A stretch of 64,000 bases of DNA from Helicovermis profundi (GTDB lineage: Bacteria > Bacillota > Clostridia > Peptostreptococcales > Acidaminobacteraceae): assembly GCF_033097505.1 (NCBI RefSeq), contig NZ_AP028654.1, forward strand, positions 884,001 to 948,000, given 5' to 3'. Each line of letters starts with the position of its first letter. Positions within the stretch are counted from its first letter, which is position 1. Below, piece after piece: positions 18,603-26,937 of the stretch. The translations under genes and the position numbers were made by a program. The notes beneath the pieces were generated by a model, which had not been told where the DNA came from, searched no databases, and saw nothing but the letters and a program-made list of their open reading frames with translations.

Positions 18603-19532
18603 TTGAGTTACAATATATTTTTAGCAGTAAGTAGTATTATATTAATATTTTTAGCTCCACTTTTTTCAGGAGTATTAAAAAAAATAAAAGCTTTTTTAAG
18701 AGGGTATCAAGGCCTTAGTATTTTTCAGGTGTATTATGATATATATAAACTTTTTAATAAAGACACTTTAAGATCAAGCAAAAGTTCATTTATTACAATA
18801 ATAGCTCCCATAGTCTCACTTAGTGCTGCAATAACTTCAGCATTTATGATTCCAATTTTCTATACAAATTCAAGTAATATCTTAGGAAATATGATTATTA
18901 TAATATTTCTACTTGGAATTATTAAGTTCTTTAATACTCTGCTTGGTCTTGATTCATCTTCAACGTTTGGAGGAATGGGAAGTAGTAGAGAGTTATTTTT
19001 ATCAATGCTCGTAGAGCCAGTAGTGTTTTTAGTTATAATGTTTTTATATTTTCAAAAGGGAACATTTAATATATTTCAAATTTCAAACAGTAGCATAAAT
19101 GAAAATATGTTTACAACGAGTAATATTTTAGCATTTGTAGCATTTTTCATTGTGGTACTTGTTGAAAATGCAAGACTTCCAGTTGATAATCCAGAAACAC
19201 ATCTTGAATTAACTATGATTCATGAAGCAATGGTCCTTGATGTATCGGGTAAAGATTTAGCATATATTGAGCTTGCATCAATGATTAAGTTTTCAGTTTT
19301 ACTTACAATGCTTATAAACATATTTATTCCATTTGGATTAACTAATATTATTTCAATTGCTTCTTTATGTATATCGATTGGAATGTATTTAGTTAAAGTT
19401 ATAATTGTTATAAGTATTATTTCATTTATTGAAATTTTAATTGCAAAATCAAGATTATTTAGAGCTCCTGATTTAATTGCTGTTTCATTTTCATTAATTA
19501 TTGCAGCAATTTCATTGAGTTATTTCATATAA
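18603..19532 (+). CDS. Ehr/Hyf-like complex, NuoH/HyfC-like membrane subunit
   Basis: A 309-residue membrane protein with eight helices, homologous to NuoH, HycD and HyfC. It anchors the soluble redox arm and contributes to the quinone-site-like cavity. Diagnostic segments are FLRGYQGLSIFQVYYDIYKLF near the N-terminus and ENARLPVDNPETHLELTMIHEAMVLD near residue 195. TTG at 18603 is preceded by GGAGGGATAAT. The conserved acidic residues of the E-channel (ETHLELTMIHEAM) are retained. Confidence 0.93.
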   Translation: MSYNIFLAVSSIILIFLAPLFSGVLKKIKAFLRGYQGLSIFQVYYDIYKLFNKDTLRSSKSSFITIIAPIVSLSAAITSAFMIPIFYTNSSNILGNMIIIIFLLGIIKFFNTLLGLDSSSTFGGMGSSRELFLSMLVEPVVFLVIMFLYFQKGTFNIFQISNSSINENMFTTSNILAFVAFFIVVLVENARLPVDNPETHLELTMIHEAMVLDVSGKDLAYIELASMIKFSVLLTMLINIFIPFGLTNIISIASLCISIGMYLVKVIIVISIISFIEILIAKSRLFRAPDLIAVSFSLIIAAISLSYFI

Positions 19533-19544
19533 GGAGGAAAAGAT

Positions 19545-20156
19545 ATGCTTCAGCTATTTATTGCAATTATTATTATCTCTGGAATATTAATTTCAGGAAC
19601 GAGCAGGATAAAGATAGTTATTGCAAGTTTCACTTTTCAGTCATTAGCTATTGGTCTTCTATGTATAGGTCTTGGATATACTTATGGGGAAGAACATTTT
19701 TACATTTTAGCTTTAATAACTGTATTAGTTAAAGTTATAGCAATACCATATATAGTTAATGTATCTATTAAGAAATTAAAAGTTAATAGAGAACTTAATT
19801 TAGTTATTAATGGATATTATTCTTTTATTTTATCAAGTATATATATTCTTTTAATTGCAGCTTTTTTTAAAGGTTTTGACAATGTTTATTTTAAAACAGC
19901 AGTATTTTTAGTTTTAATTGGAGCAACTGTAATTGTAGGCAGAAGAAAAGCAATTACTCAAATGTTTGGTTTTTTGATTTTAGAAAATGGAATTATTTTG
20001 TTTGAAATTTCTTCTATTAAAATTCCTATGGTTCTAGAAGCTGGAATGGCATTTGAAGTATTGATATTAGCGCTTATTATGGGAATAATGATTTTTCATA
20101 TAAACAGAACATTTGACAGTGTTAATACAGATTTTCTTACTGATTTAAAGGAGTAG
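19545..20156 (+). CDS. Ehr/Hyf-like complex, HyfE-like subunit
   Basis: A 203-residue protein with six or seven helices. The short loops and the segment IVGRRKAITQMFGFLILENGIILFEIS match HyfE, the NuoK-like subunit of hydrogenase-4 complexes. That loop carries a conserved glutamate in a helix (LENGI). AAGGAGG precedes ATG 19545, and the next gene starts three bases after its stop. Confidence 0.9.
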   Translation: MLQLFIAIIIISGILISGTSRIKIVIASFTFQSLAIGLLCIGLGYTYGEEHFYILALITVLVKVIAIPYIVNVSIKKLKVNRELNLVINGYYSFILSSIYILLIAAFFKGFDNVYFKTAVFLVLIGATVIVGRRKAITQMFGFLILENGIILFEISSIKIPMVLEAGMAFEVLILALIMGIMIFHINRTFDSVNTDFLTDLKE

Positions 20157-20159
20157 AAT

Positions 20160-21623
20160 ATGATATATATATATTTAATACTACTAGCATGTGCGCTAGT
20201 TATAACATCATTAAGCAAAAAAACAAAATTAGTATCATATGCTACAATATTTACTATGGCATCATTAGTGTTACTTGCAATAGATATATTTTTTAAATTA
20301 TCTACTACTAGCAGCGTTATTTTGTTAAATGGAATAATAGTAATTGATGGACTAAATTTTATACAGATTAGTCTTATAAGTGTGGTTTCATTTATAGTTT
20401 CATTATATTCTCATAAATATATTTTGCATGAAATTCATGAGAAAGAAATTGAAACTTCTGGAGTAAAAATTTATTATTTACTTTATAATTTATTTGTTTT
20501 TTCAATGATGGTGGTTGCATCAGCAGATAATATTATTCTTATGTGGATTGGACTTGAAGCTACAACGCTTTCTACTGCATTTTTAATAGGTTTTAATAGA
20601 CATAAATTATCGCTTGAAGCAGCTTGGAAATACGTTATTATTTGTTCGGTTGGAATTGGAATTGGACTTATTGGAATTATATTTTTCTTGTTTTCAACTG
20701 GTTCGTCATCTAGTGATATGCTTAGTTGGAATTATCTAATGAGTAATTTTAGTTTTATTAATCCAAAGATTGCTAAATATGCCTTTGGTTTTATTTTTGT
20801 TGGTGTAGCAACTAAAGCAGGACTTGCTCCAATGCATACTTGGTTGCCTGACGCACATAGTGAATCACCTTCACCAATAAGCGCAATGATGTCAGGAGTA
20901 CTACTAAATTTAGCTATGTATTTTGTAATTAGATTTTATCTAATTTTAAAAAATGTACCTGGTCTTATTAACATGAGATATATGTTTTTAATTTTTGGAT
21001 TTATTTCACTTTTTATATCTTCATTTTCTATTATTAGGCAAAAAAATTACAAAAGATTACTTGCATTTTCTTCAGTAGAAAACATTGGGATTATTGCAAT
21101 AGGAGTTGGTGTTGGATCAAGTTTAGCGCTTTATGGTGCTCTTCTTCATTCGATAATTCATGCTTTTGCAAAATCATATTTGTTTCTTATTTCTGGTAAT
21201 ATTTTAAATGTATATAAAACTAAAAAAATTGAAAACGTAAAAAATATTATTAAAGTTATGCCAATTAATGCAGTGCTACTAATAATTGGTATACTTGTTA
21301 TTACGGGTGTACCACCATTTGCAGCCTTTATTAGTGAGTATAGTATACTTATTTCTTTAATTAGTAATAGTAACTATATTTTAGCTTTTATATTTTTAAT
21401 TTGTTTACTAATTGTTTTCTCTGGTTTTGTAAATGTTTTTATAAAAATGATTTTTTCTAGGGAACGTGAAATTATAGATAAAAAACATGAAAAAAGTAAA
21501 TTAGATAGGGAAAATATTATACCTTTAATAGTATTATTTTCAATAATTATTTATATAAGTTTATTTACTGATAGTATAAATGGAATAATAAATAATGCTG
21601 TTAGAGTCATTATAGGAGTGTGA
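20160..21623 (+). CDS. Ehr/Hyf-like complex, second antiporter-like subunit (HyfF-like)
   Basis: A 487-residue NuoN/HyfF-like membrane protein with about fourteen helices. It has the paired motifs LMWIGLEATTLSTAFLIGF with the channel glutamate and AGLAPMHTWLPDAHSESPSPISAMMSG. Two antiporter-like subunits in one complex suggest more than one ion is moved per turnover. Its stop overlaps the region just before the catalytic subunit gene. The extra antiporter is shared with hydrogenase-4 and Ehr complexes, whereas Ech has one. Confidence 0.92.
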   Translation: MIYIYLILLACALVITSLSKKTKLVSYATIFTMASLVLLAIDIFFKLSTTSSVILLNGIIVIDGLNFIQISLISVVSFIVSLYSHKYILHEIHEKEIETSGVKIYYLLYNLFVFSMMVVASADNIILMWIGLEATTLSTAFLIGFNRHKLSLEAAWKYVIICSVGIGIGLIGIIFFLFSTGSSSSDMLSWNYLMSNFSFINPKIAKYAFGFIFVGVATKAGLAPMHTWLPDAHSESPSPISAMMSGVLLNLAMYFVIRFYLILKNVPGLINMRYMFLIFGFISLFISSFSIIRQKNYKRLLAFSSVENIGIIAIGVGVGSSLALYGALLHSIIHAFAKSYLFLISGNILNVYKTKKIENVKNIIKVMPINAVLLIIGILVITGVPPFAAFISEYSILISLISNSNYILAFIFLICLLIVFSGFVNVFIKMIFSREREIIDKKHEKSKLDRENIIPLIVLFSIIIYISLFTDSINGIINNAVRVIIGV

Positions 21624-21628
21624 TAATA

Positions 21629-23197
21629 GTGAATATTAATGATTTTAAAGATGAATTAATGACAGTAGGATGTAGCGAAAGTAAAATCTTAAACGATAAT
21701 GAAATATATTCAAATTGCACTCAGTTTAATGTACAGGCAATCTCACTTTTACTTAAGAAAAAATATAAACTCAAATTTATTGGTGAATTTTGTTATGAAG
21801 TGGATTCTAGTAAATTTATGATTAATATTCTTTTTACAAATAGCAAAAATGGTTATTTTATAACACTTCGTTATATAAGTGAAGATATTATTGTTTCACT
21901 TCAAGATGTATTTGAACAAGCAAATTTATTTGAAAGAGAAATTTCAGATTTATTTGGACTTAAAATAAATGGTGGGAAAGAAACAAGACATATTGTTAAG
22001 CATGAAATTTGGGAAGATGGAGTTTATCCTCTTAGAAAAGATTTTGAAATTGATAGAAAAATAAATGAAAAATTTGAAATAAATAACTATAAATTCAAAC
22101 AAATTATAGGTGATGAAGGCTTTCAAATTCCAGTTGGACCTATTCATGCTGGTATAATTGAACCAGGTCATTTTAGATTTAGTGTAATAGGGGAAGAAAT
22201 TGAAAACCTTGAAATTAGACTAGGTTATAAGCATCGTGGTATTGAGAAAATAGCAGAAAATATGGATGCTAATAAATTAAATTTATTATTTGAAAGAATT
22301 GCATGTGAGTCAAGCGTTGCTTATAGTGTGCTTTATGCTCAACTAGTTGAGAAGCTTCTTAAAGAAACTGTAAATCCGGATATAAAATCTTTTAGAGTTA
22401 TACTACTTGAACTTGAAAGAATTCACAATTTTTTAGCGGATATTGCAGGTATATGCACAGATGTTGGATTTTCTTATCCATCAAAAAAATTAAATTATAT
22501 GTCAGAAATAATAAAACAGTTGTGTGAAAATCTTACTGGGAGTAGATATATGAGAAATACTGTTATCCCGCTAGGCATCAATATTGATGTGGATAAAGAA
22601 AAACTCTTATATGTTAAAGATACTTTAGAAAATTTACTTGTAAGAATTAAATACATTATTGGCATAACACTTGAATCTTTTACTTTTTTAGATAGAGTTG
22701 AAAATACGGGAATTGTAAAAATGAAAAAAGCTAAAAAACTTATGCTTACTGGAGCAGTAGCGAGAGCAAGTGGATTAAACTACGATGTAAGAAAAAGTTT
22801 TCCATATGAAACATATAGTAAATTAAAAATAGAAAATAACACTGAAGAAATTGGTGGAGTTTTTGAAAGATATAAAGTAAAAATAGCCGAACTTTATGAT
22901 GCATTTACCTTTATTTATAAATCAATTGATAGTATTTCAAATGACATAAAAAGAGATAGACCTGTAATTAGACTTAAAAATGGTACCGAAGGAATTGCTA
23001 TTGTAGAAACTGTTAAAGGTGAATTAATTGTTTATGGAAAGGTTGGAGAAAATAACAATTTCGATAGATTGTATTTTAAAACTCCTTCATTTACAAATTG
23101 GCAGGGACTTTCTGAAGCAGTTTTAGATGAAATCGTTCCAGATTTTCCTCTTTGTAATAAAAGCTTTAATATGTCATATTCAGAAAATGATAGGTAG
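21629..23197 (+). CDS. Ehr catalytic-like subunit: fused NuoC-NuoD, NiFe ligands absent
   Basis: A 522-residue HycE/HyfG-like fusion. Residues 1-140 are NuoC-like, with FEREISDLFG at about 101-110; the rest is NuoD-like, beginning GPIHAGIIEPGHFRF. In real NiFe-hydrogenases two CxxC pairs bind nickel. Here the first motif reads RIACES (223-228) instead of RxCGxC, and the C-terminal motif reads DFPLCN (505-510) instead of DPCxxC, so all four ligands are missing. No maturation genes are nearby. I infer a complex I-like redox machine that is not a hydrogenase. AGGAG at 21614-21618 favours GTG 21629. Confidence 0.9.
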   Translation: MNINDFKDELMTVGCSESKILNDNEIYSNCTQFNVQAISLLLKKKYKLKFIGEFCYEVDSSKFMINILFTNSKNGYFITLRYISEDIIVSLQDVFEQANLFEREISDLFGLKINGGKETRHIVKHEIWEDGVYPLRKDFEIDRKINEKFEINNYKFKQIIGDEGFQIPVGPIHAGIIEPGHFRFSVIGEEIENLEIRLGYKHRGIEKIAENMDANKLNLLFERIACESSVAYSVLYAQLVEKLLKETVNPDIKSFRVILLELERIHNFLADIAGICTDVGFSYPSKKLNYMSEIIKQLCENLTGSRYMRNTVIPLGINIDVDKEKLLYVKDTLENLLVRIKYIIGITLESFTFLDRVENTGIVKMKKAKKLMLTGAVARASGLNYDVRKSFPYETYSKLKIENNTEEIGGVFERYKVKIAELYDAFTFIYKSIDSISNDIKRDRPVIRLKNGTEGIAIVETVKGELIVYGKVGENNNFDRLYFKTPSFTNWQGLSEAVLDEIVPDFPLCNKSFNMSYSENDR

Positions 23198-23205
23198 GTG
23201 AAAAA

Positions 23206-23916
23206 ATGAAATTTATCTTTGATAGAATAAAAAATGGTAAAGAAACTATTAAAAATCCACTTGAAAGTAATAGTAATAGTTATGGCAAAATTATAGTGGA
23301 TACTTCAACTTGTAATTTGTGCGGAATTTGTGAAAAAGAATGTATTAGCGGTGCATTAAAAATTAATATCAATAAAGTTGAGATAGATCATAGTAAATGT
23401 TTGTTTTGTAAGGATTGTATTAACTCATGTCCTAAAAGTTCTCTAAAAATGACTAATGATTATAAATTATCGTATTTTGAAGAGCTTGGAAATGAAGTAA
23501 GAGAACTTGTATATAAAAAATTTAACCGTTCACTTTCTTTAAGGGCAGTTGATGTTGGCTCTTGCAATGGGTGCTTTTTAGAGCTTTCGGCTCTTAATAA
23601 TACCTATTATGATTTATCAAGGTACGGTGTTCATATGGTGGCGTCTCCAAGGCATGCAGATGGTTTAATTATAAGTGGTGCTCTTTCAATAAATATGAAA
23701 GAAGCTGTTTTAAAAGCATATGAAGCTACTGCTGAACCTAAAATAATAATAGTGCTTGGTGCGTGTGGTGTTGATGGCGGAATTTATAAAAAAGGTTATG
23801 CTGTTAATGAAAATATTAGCGATATTATTCCAGTAGATATGTTTATACCGGGATGTCCTCCTTCTCCTAGTGCAATTTTAGAGGGTATACTTAAACTAAT
23901 GAAGTCTAATAAATAA
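23206..23916 (+). CDS. Ehr small subunit: two-cluster ferredoxin fused to NuoB-like domain
   Basis: A 236-residue iron-sulfur protein. Residues 30-80 hold two [4Fe-4S] sites (Cys 36, 39, 42, 46 and 65, 68, 71, 75) like HycF/NuoI. Residues 105-236 are NuoB/HycG-like and keep the four cysteines of cluster N2: 120 and 123 in SCNGCF, 187 in LGACGVD and 217 in IPGCPPSP. In Hyc/Hyf these two parts are usually separate proteins. The electron path from ferredoxin to N2 is intact even though the NiFe site beyond it is gone. It is the last gene, followed by a terminator. Confidence 0.92.
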   Translation: MKFIFDRIKNGKETIKNPLESNSNSYGKIIVDTSTCNLCGICEKECISGALKININKVEIDHSKCLFCKDCINSCPKSSLKMTNDYKLSYFEELGNEVRELVYKKFNRSLSLRAVDVGSCNGCFLELSALNNTYYDLSRYGVHMVASPRHADGLIISGALSINMKEAVLKAYEATAEPKIIIVLGACGVDGGIYKKGYAVNENISDIIPVDMFIPGCPPSPSAILEGILKLMKSNK

Positions 23917-23919
23917 ATT

Positions 23920-23964
23920 AAAGCATATCTATGATAATTAAATACAATCATAGATATGCTTTTT
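23920..23964. terminator. Bidirectional terminator after the Ehr operon
   Basis: AAAGCATATCTATGAT (23920-23935) is a perfect inverted repeat of ATCATAGATATGCTTT (23947-23962), with A and T runs on the two sides. Confidence 0.87.
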
Positions 23965-23965
23965 C

Positions 23966-24529
23966 TTACTTTTTATATAATTTTTCTTCGGTTTGTACAA
24001 AATCTAGTTGTTTATCATGGCTTTCTATCGGAAGTGAATCTACTATTTGCATTTCAAATGCTAAGGCAATGGTTATTATATTTTCATTTGTTTTTGTAAG
24101 AAGTTTATCATAAAAACCTCCACCATACCCAATTCTATAACACTCTTTTGTAAAAGCTACTCCTGGCGACAAAATCAAATCAATTTCTTTTGGATTTACT
24201 ACTTTTAATAAATCAGAGTTTGGTTCCTTTATCCCATAATTTGAAAGAATTAAATCATCATTTCCTTTAATTTCATATATATCAAGCTCATTAGAGGCTT
24301 TATTTACTTTTGGAATAAATACATTTTTATGATTTTCTAGCAAATAATTTATGATTTTATCAGTTTTTACTTCATTTCTAAAATCCATATAAAGTAATAT
24401 ATTTGTTGCCTTATTTACAGTAGGATTTTCTTTTAATTTTAGAAAAATTTTATCGCTTTTTTCATTAACTTCATTTTTAGATAAGTTCATTCTATTTTGT
24501 ATCATAGATTTTCTAAGAGTTTTTTTCAT
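23966..24529 (-). CDS. 5-formyltetrahydrofolate cyclo-ligase
   Basis: A 187-residue enzyme that uses ATP to turn 5-formyl-THF into 5,10-methenyl-THF. The motif YRIGYGGGFYDKLL and the N-terminal basic KKTLRKSMIQNRMNLS are typical; LILSPGVAFTKEC precedes the glycine-rich loop. AGGTGGT precedes ATG 24527-24529, better than the upstream GTG. It converges on the Ehr operon and shares its terminator; I see no functional link. Confidence 0.93.
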   Translation of the reverse strand: MKKTLRKSMIQNRMNLSKNEVNEKSDKIFLKLKENPTVNKATNILLYMDFRNEVKTDKIINYLLENHKNVFIPKVNKASNELDIYEIKGNDDLILSNYGIKEPNSDLLKVVNPKEIDLILSPGVAFTKECYRIGYGGGFYDKLLTKTNENIITIALAFEMQIVDSLPIESHDKQLDFVQTEEKLYKK

Positions 24530-24619
24530 AATTACCACCTTTTTAAGTTGCTATTTACATTATTATAAATGAAATTCTGTTATAATGATACTGTTAAAAA
24601 TACTAAAAAGGAAAATACT

Positions 24620-24991
24620 ATGAAGAATATTGCTATATATGTATGTGGAGAAGTTTCTAAAAAATGCACTGCAAATGGATGTTTAAGAGCTTTTAACAAT
24701 AAAAGTGAGTCATTTGAAAGGTACGGTGGTGAGAAAATTCAGTTGGTATCCTTTAATAACTGCCCAGGCTGCGATGAATTGCCAATAGAAAATTTAACTA
24801 AAAAAATAGAAAAATTTAAAAAAGCTAAGGTAGATGTAGTTCATTTATCAACTTGTATAAGGGGAAGATGTGAATATTATGAAGACTTTGCTAAATTACT
24901 TTCAAAAGAATTTGAAGTGATTGGATATACACATGGTTCGAGAAATGGTAAAAAAAATAACAATATTGATATATATAAGAGTAAAATTTGA
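24620..24991 (+). CDS. CGGC-domain protein
   Basis: A 123-residue cysteine-rich protein of the CGGC family, named for cysteine motifs. Visible cysteine clusters are YVCGEVSKKCTANGC near the start, NNCPGCDEL near residue 45 and STCIRGRCEYY near residue 85. The family is proposed to bind metal, but no reaction is known. ATG 24620 follows AAAGGAAA; the longer frame from 24569 is not supported. It is apparently monocistronic and divergent from the folate gene. Confidence 0.85.
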   Translation: MKNIAIYVCGEVSKKCTANGCLRAFNNKSESFERYGGEKIQLVSFNNCPGCDELPIENLTKKIEKFKKAKVDVVHLSTCIRGRCEYYEDFAKLLSKEFEVIGYTHGSRNGKKNNNIDIYKSKI

Positions 24992-25113
24992 ATATGGATT
25001 ATGAAGTTAAGGGTATTTTATAAATAGTTATAAATGTTTTTTTACATAAAATAAGGGTAAAAAATAAAATATGCTAGGAGTGTAATTAAATCTGATATTT
25101 GCTGGAGGTTCAT

Positions 25114-26937
25114 ATGATTAGAAAAAATTATAATAATATGATACTAAATAGAGCAGAAAAAAGCTTTGATAAAATAATTCCTTTTGCTATAATTGCTTCT
25201 TGGATTTCGGCACTAGTTATTTATTTTAGTAAGATTCCTAAATACTTTGTCTATCTTGATATAATATTAGGTTTAGGGTTTGTATATATGTTAATTAGGC
25301 GAAAAAATTTATCTATGGAAACAAAAATAATGATGACTGTTTTAATGCCTATTTTAATTGGTATATTTTCATTTTTAGATGGAGCGTTTACTAGTTCTGC
25401 TATAACATTATTTATGCTTAGTGAAAGTGTTGCAGTTTTATTATTGTCAAAAAAGAAGAGTCTTATTTTGTCCTCAGTTTTGATTGGAGTATTTTTAAGT
25501 CTATGGTTTATTTCATTTAATGAATTGTTTGGGACAACAAATCCTATGGGTAACGCAAAGTGGATTGTACAGTTTATAACATTTGTTTTTTTTATTATTG
25601 TTATACATATTTTGATTTTTAATATTCGAAATTATTTATTAGAGAATATTATAGAATTAGAAGATAAAGTTGAATTGACGTATAAGTTAGCTTATTTTGA
25701 TTCGTTGACTGGTTTAGCTAATTTAGCGATGCTAAAGAAACATCTTAATGAATGTATTAACACTTCACTCGAAGGAGGATATATCGTTAGCATAAGTTTA
25801 AAGAATTTAAATTTGATTAATTCAATTTATGGAAATGCTATGGGGGATAAAGTGTTAATAGAAGTCGCGAATTTATTGATTCAAATGAAGGATACTTCTG
25901 AATTTATTTCTCGTGTAAGTGGAAATGACTTTGTAATATGTGTTGAAAATGTTAATAAATATGATTTGTTAAAAAGATTGAGATATTTGAAAGAAGAATT
26001 TTATAAACAATTTAATGTTTCGAATATGCAAAAAAAAGTTGAATTCTATATAAGTTATTCAAAGTGTAAAACAAATGATGATATTGAAGAATGCTATAAC
26101 AAAGCTATGCTAGCTTTGACTTATGCTAAATCACATGATGTTCCGTATTTTGTTGCTTACGGTCAAACTTTAGATGATATTGTACGGTATGAGGAAACCC
26201 TTAAAGAAGAATTAAAAATTGCTGTTTCATTAAATGAATTTGAACTATATTATCAAAATAAAATAAATGCTAAAACAGGTTTAATAAAAGGTGTTGAAGC
26301 TCTTGCAAGATGGAATTCAAAATCTTTTGGTATTATTGGTCCAAATGAGTTTATACCAATAATAGAAAAAATTAATATGGCGGTAGCTTTTGGTGAAATA
26401 ATTATAAGAAAAGCTTTTAGTGACTATGCTGAATTATGTAAAAAAACTAATAAAAAAATTACTTTATCGATTAATATTTCGCCTCTTCACTTAAGCTCTG
26501 ATAAATTTATAACATTTATAACGACTGTATCTAAGGAATTTGATATAGATCCCAAATATATAATTTTAGAAATAACAGAAGTTTCACTATTAAAAAGTAA
26601 CGATATAATTATTGATAGAATTCGAGATTTAAGAGAATTAGGCTTTAGTATATCGCTAGATGATTTTGGTACAGGATATTCATCTCTTAATTATTTAAAT
26701 AAATTTGATATTGATGAGATTAAAATTGATAAATCTTTTATTGATCAAATAACGGATAGTAACAAAAATAATGCACTACTAAAAACTATTATTAATTTAA
26801 GTAAAGAGTATAATTTAGATTTAGTAGCAGAAGGTGTGGAGACAAAAGAACAATGTGATTATCTAGTTGAATTAGGTTGTTATGTTATTCAAGGGTATTA
26901 TTTTTCTAAACCAGAACCATTGGGAAATAGTAAATAA
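25114..26937 (+). CDS. Membrane c-di-GMP phosphodiesterase with degenerate GGDEF and intact EAL
   Basis: A 607-residue protein. About six helices span residues 15-180. A GGDEF domain (about 195-340) has SGNDF in place of GGDEF, so it cannot be a normal cyclase and may bind GTP as a regulator. An EAL domain (about 350-600) keeps EALARW, NISPLHLS, EITEVSLL, DDFGTGYSSLNYL, KIDKSFID and AEGVET, the metal and catalytic residues. It should hydrolyse c-di-GMP to pGpG. GGAGG precedes ATG 25114. The structured repeat array begins 33 bases after its stop. Confidence 0.93.
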   Translation: MIRKNYNNMILNRAEKSFDKIIPFAIIASWISALVIYFSKIPKYFVYLDIILGLGFVYMLIRRKNLSMETKIMMTVLMPILIGIFSFLDGAFTSSAITLFMLSESVAVLLLSKKKSLILSSVLIGVFLSLWFISFNELFGTTNPMGNAKWIVQFITFVFFIIVIHILIFNIRNYLLENIIELEDKVELTYKLAYFDSLTGLANLAMLKKHLNECINTSLEGGYIVSISLKNLNLINSIYGNAMGDKVLIEVANLLIQMKDTSEFISRVSGNDFVICVENVNKYDLLKRLRYLKEEFYKQFNVSNMQKKVEFYISYSKCKTNDDIEECYNKAMLALTYAKSHDVPYFVAYGQTLDDIVRYEETLKEELKIAVSLNEFELYYQNKINAKTGLIKGVEALARWNSKSFGIIGPNEFIPIIEKINMAVAFGEIIIRKAFSDYAELCKKTNKKITLSINISPLHLSSDKFITFITTVSKEFDIDPKYIILEITEVSLLKSNDIIIDRIRDLRELGFSISLDDFGTGYSSLNYLNKFDIDEIKIDKSFIDQITDSNKNNALLKTIINLSKEYNLDLVAEGVETKEQCDYLVELGCYVIQGYYFSKPEPLGNSK

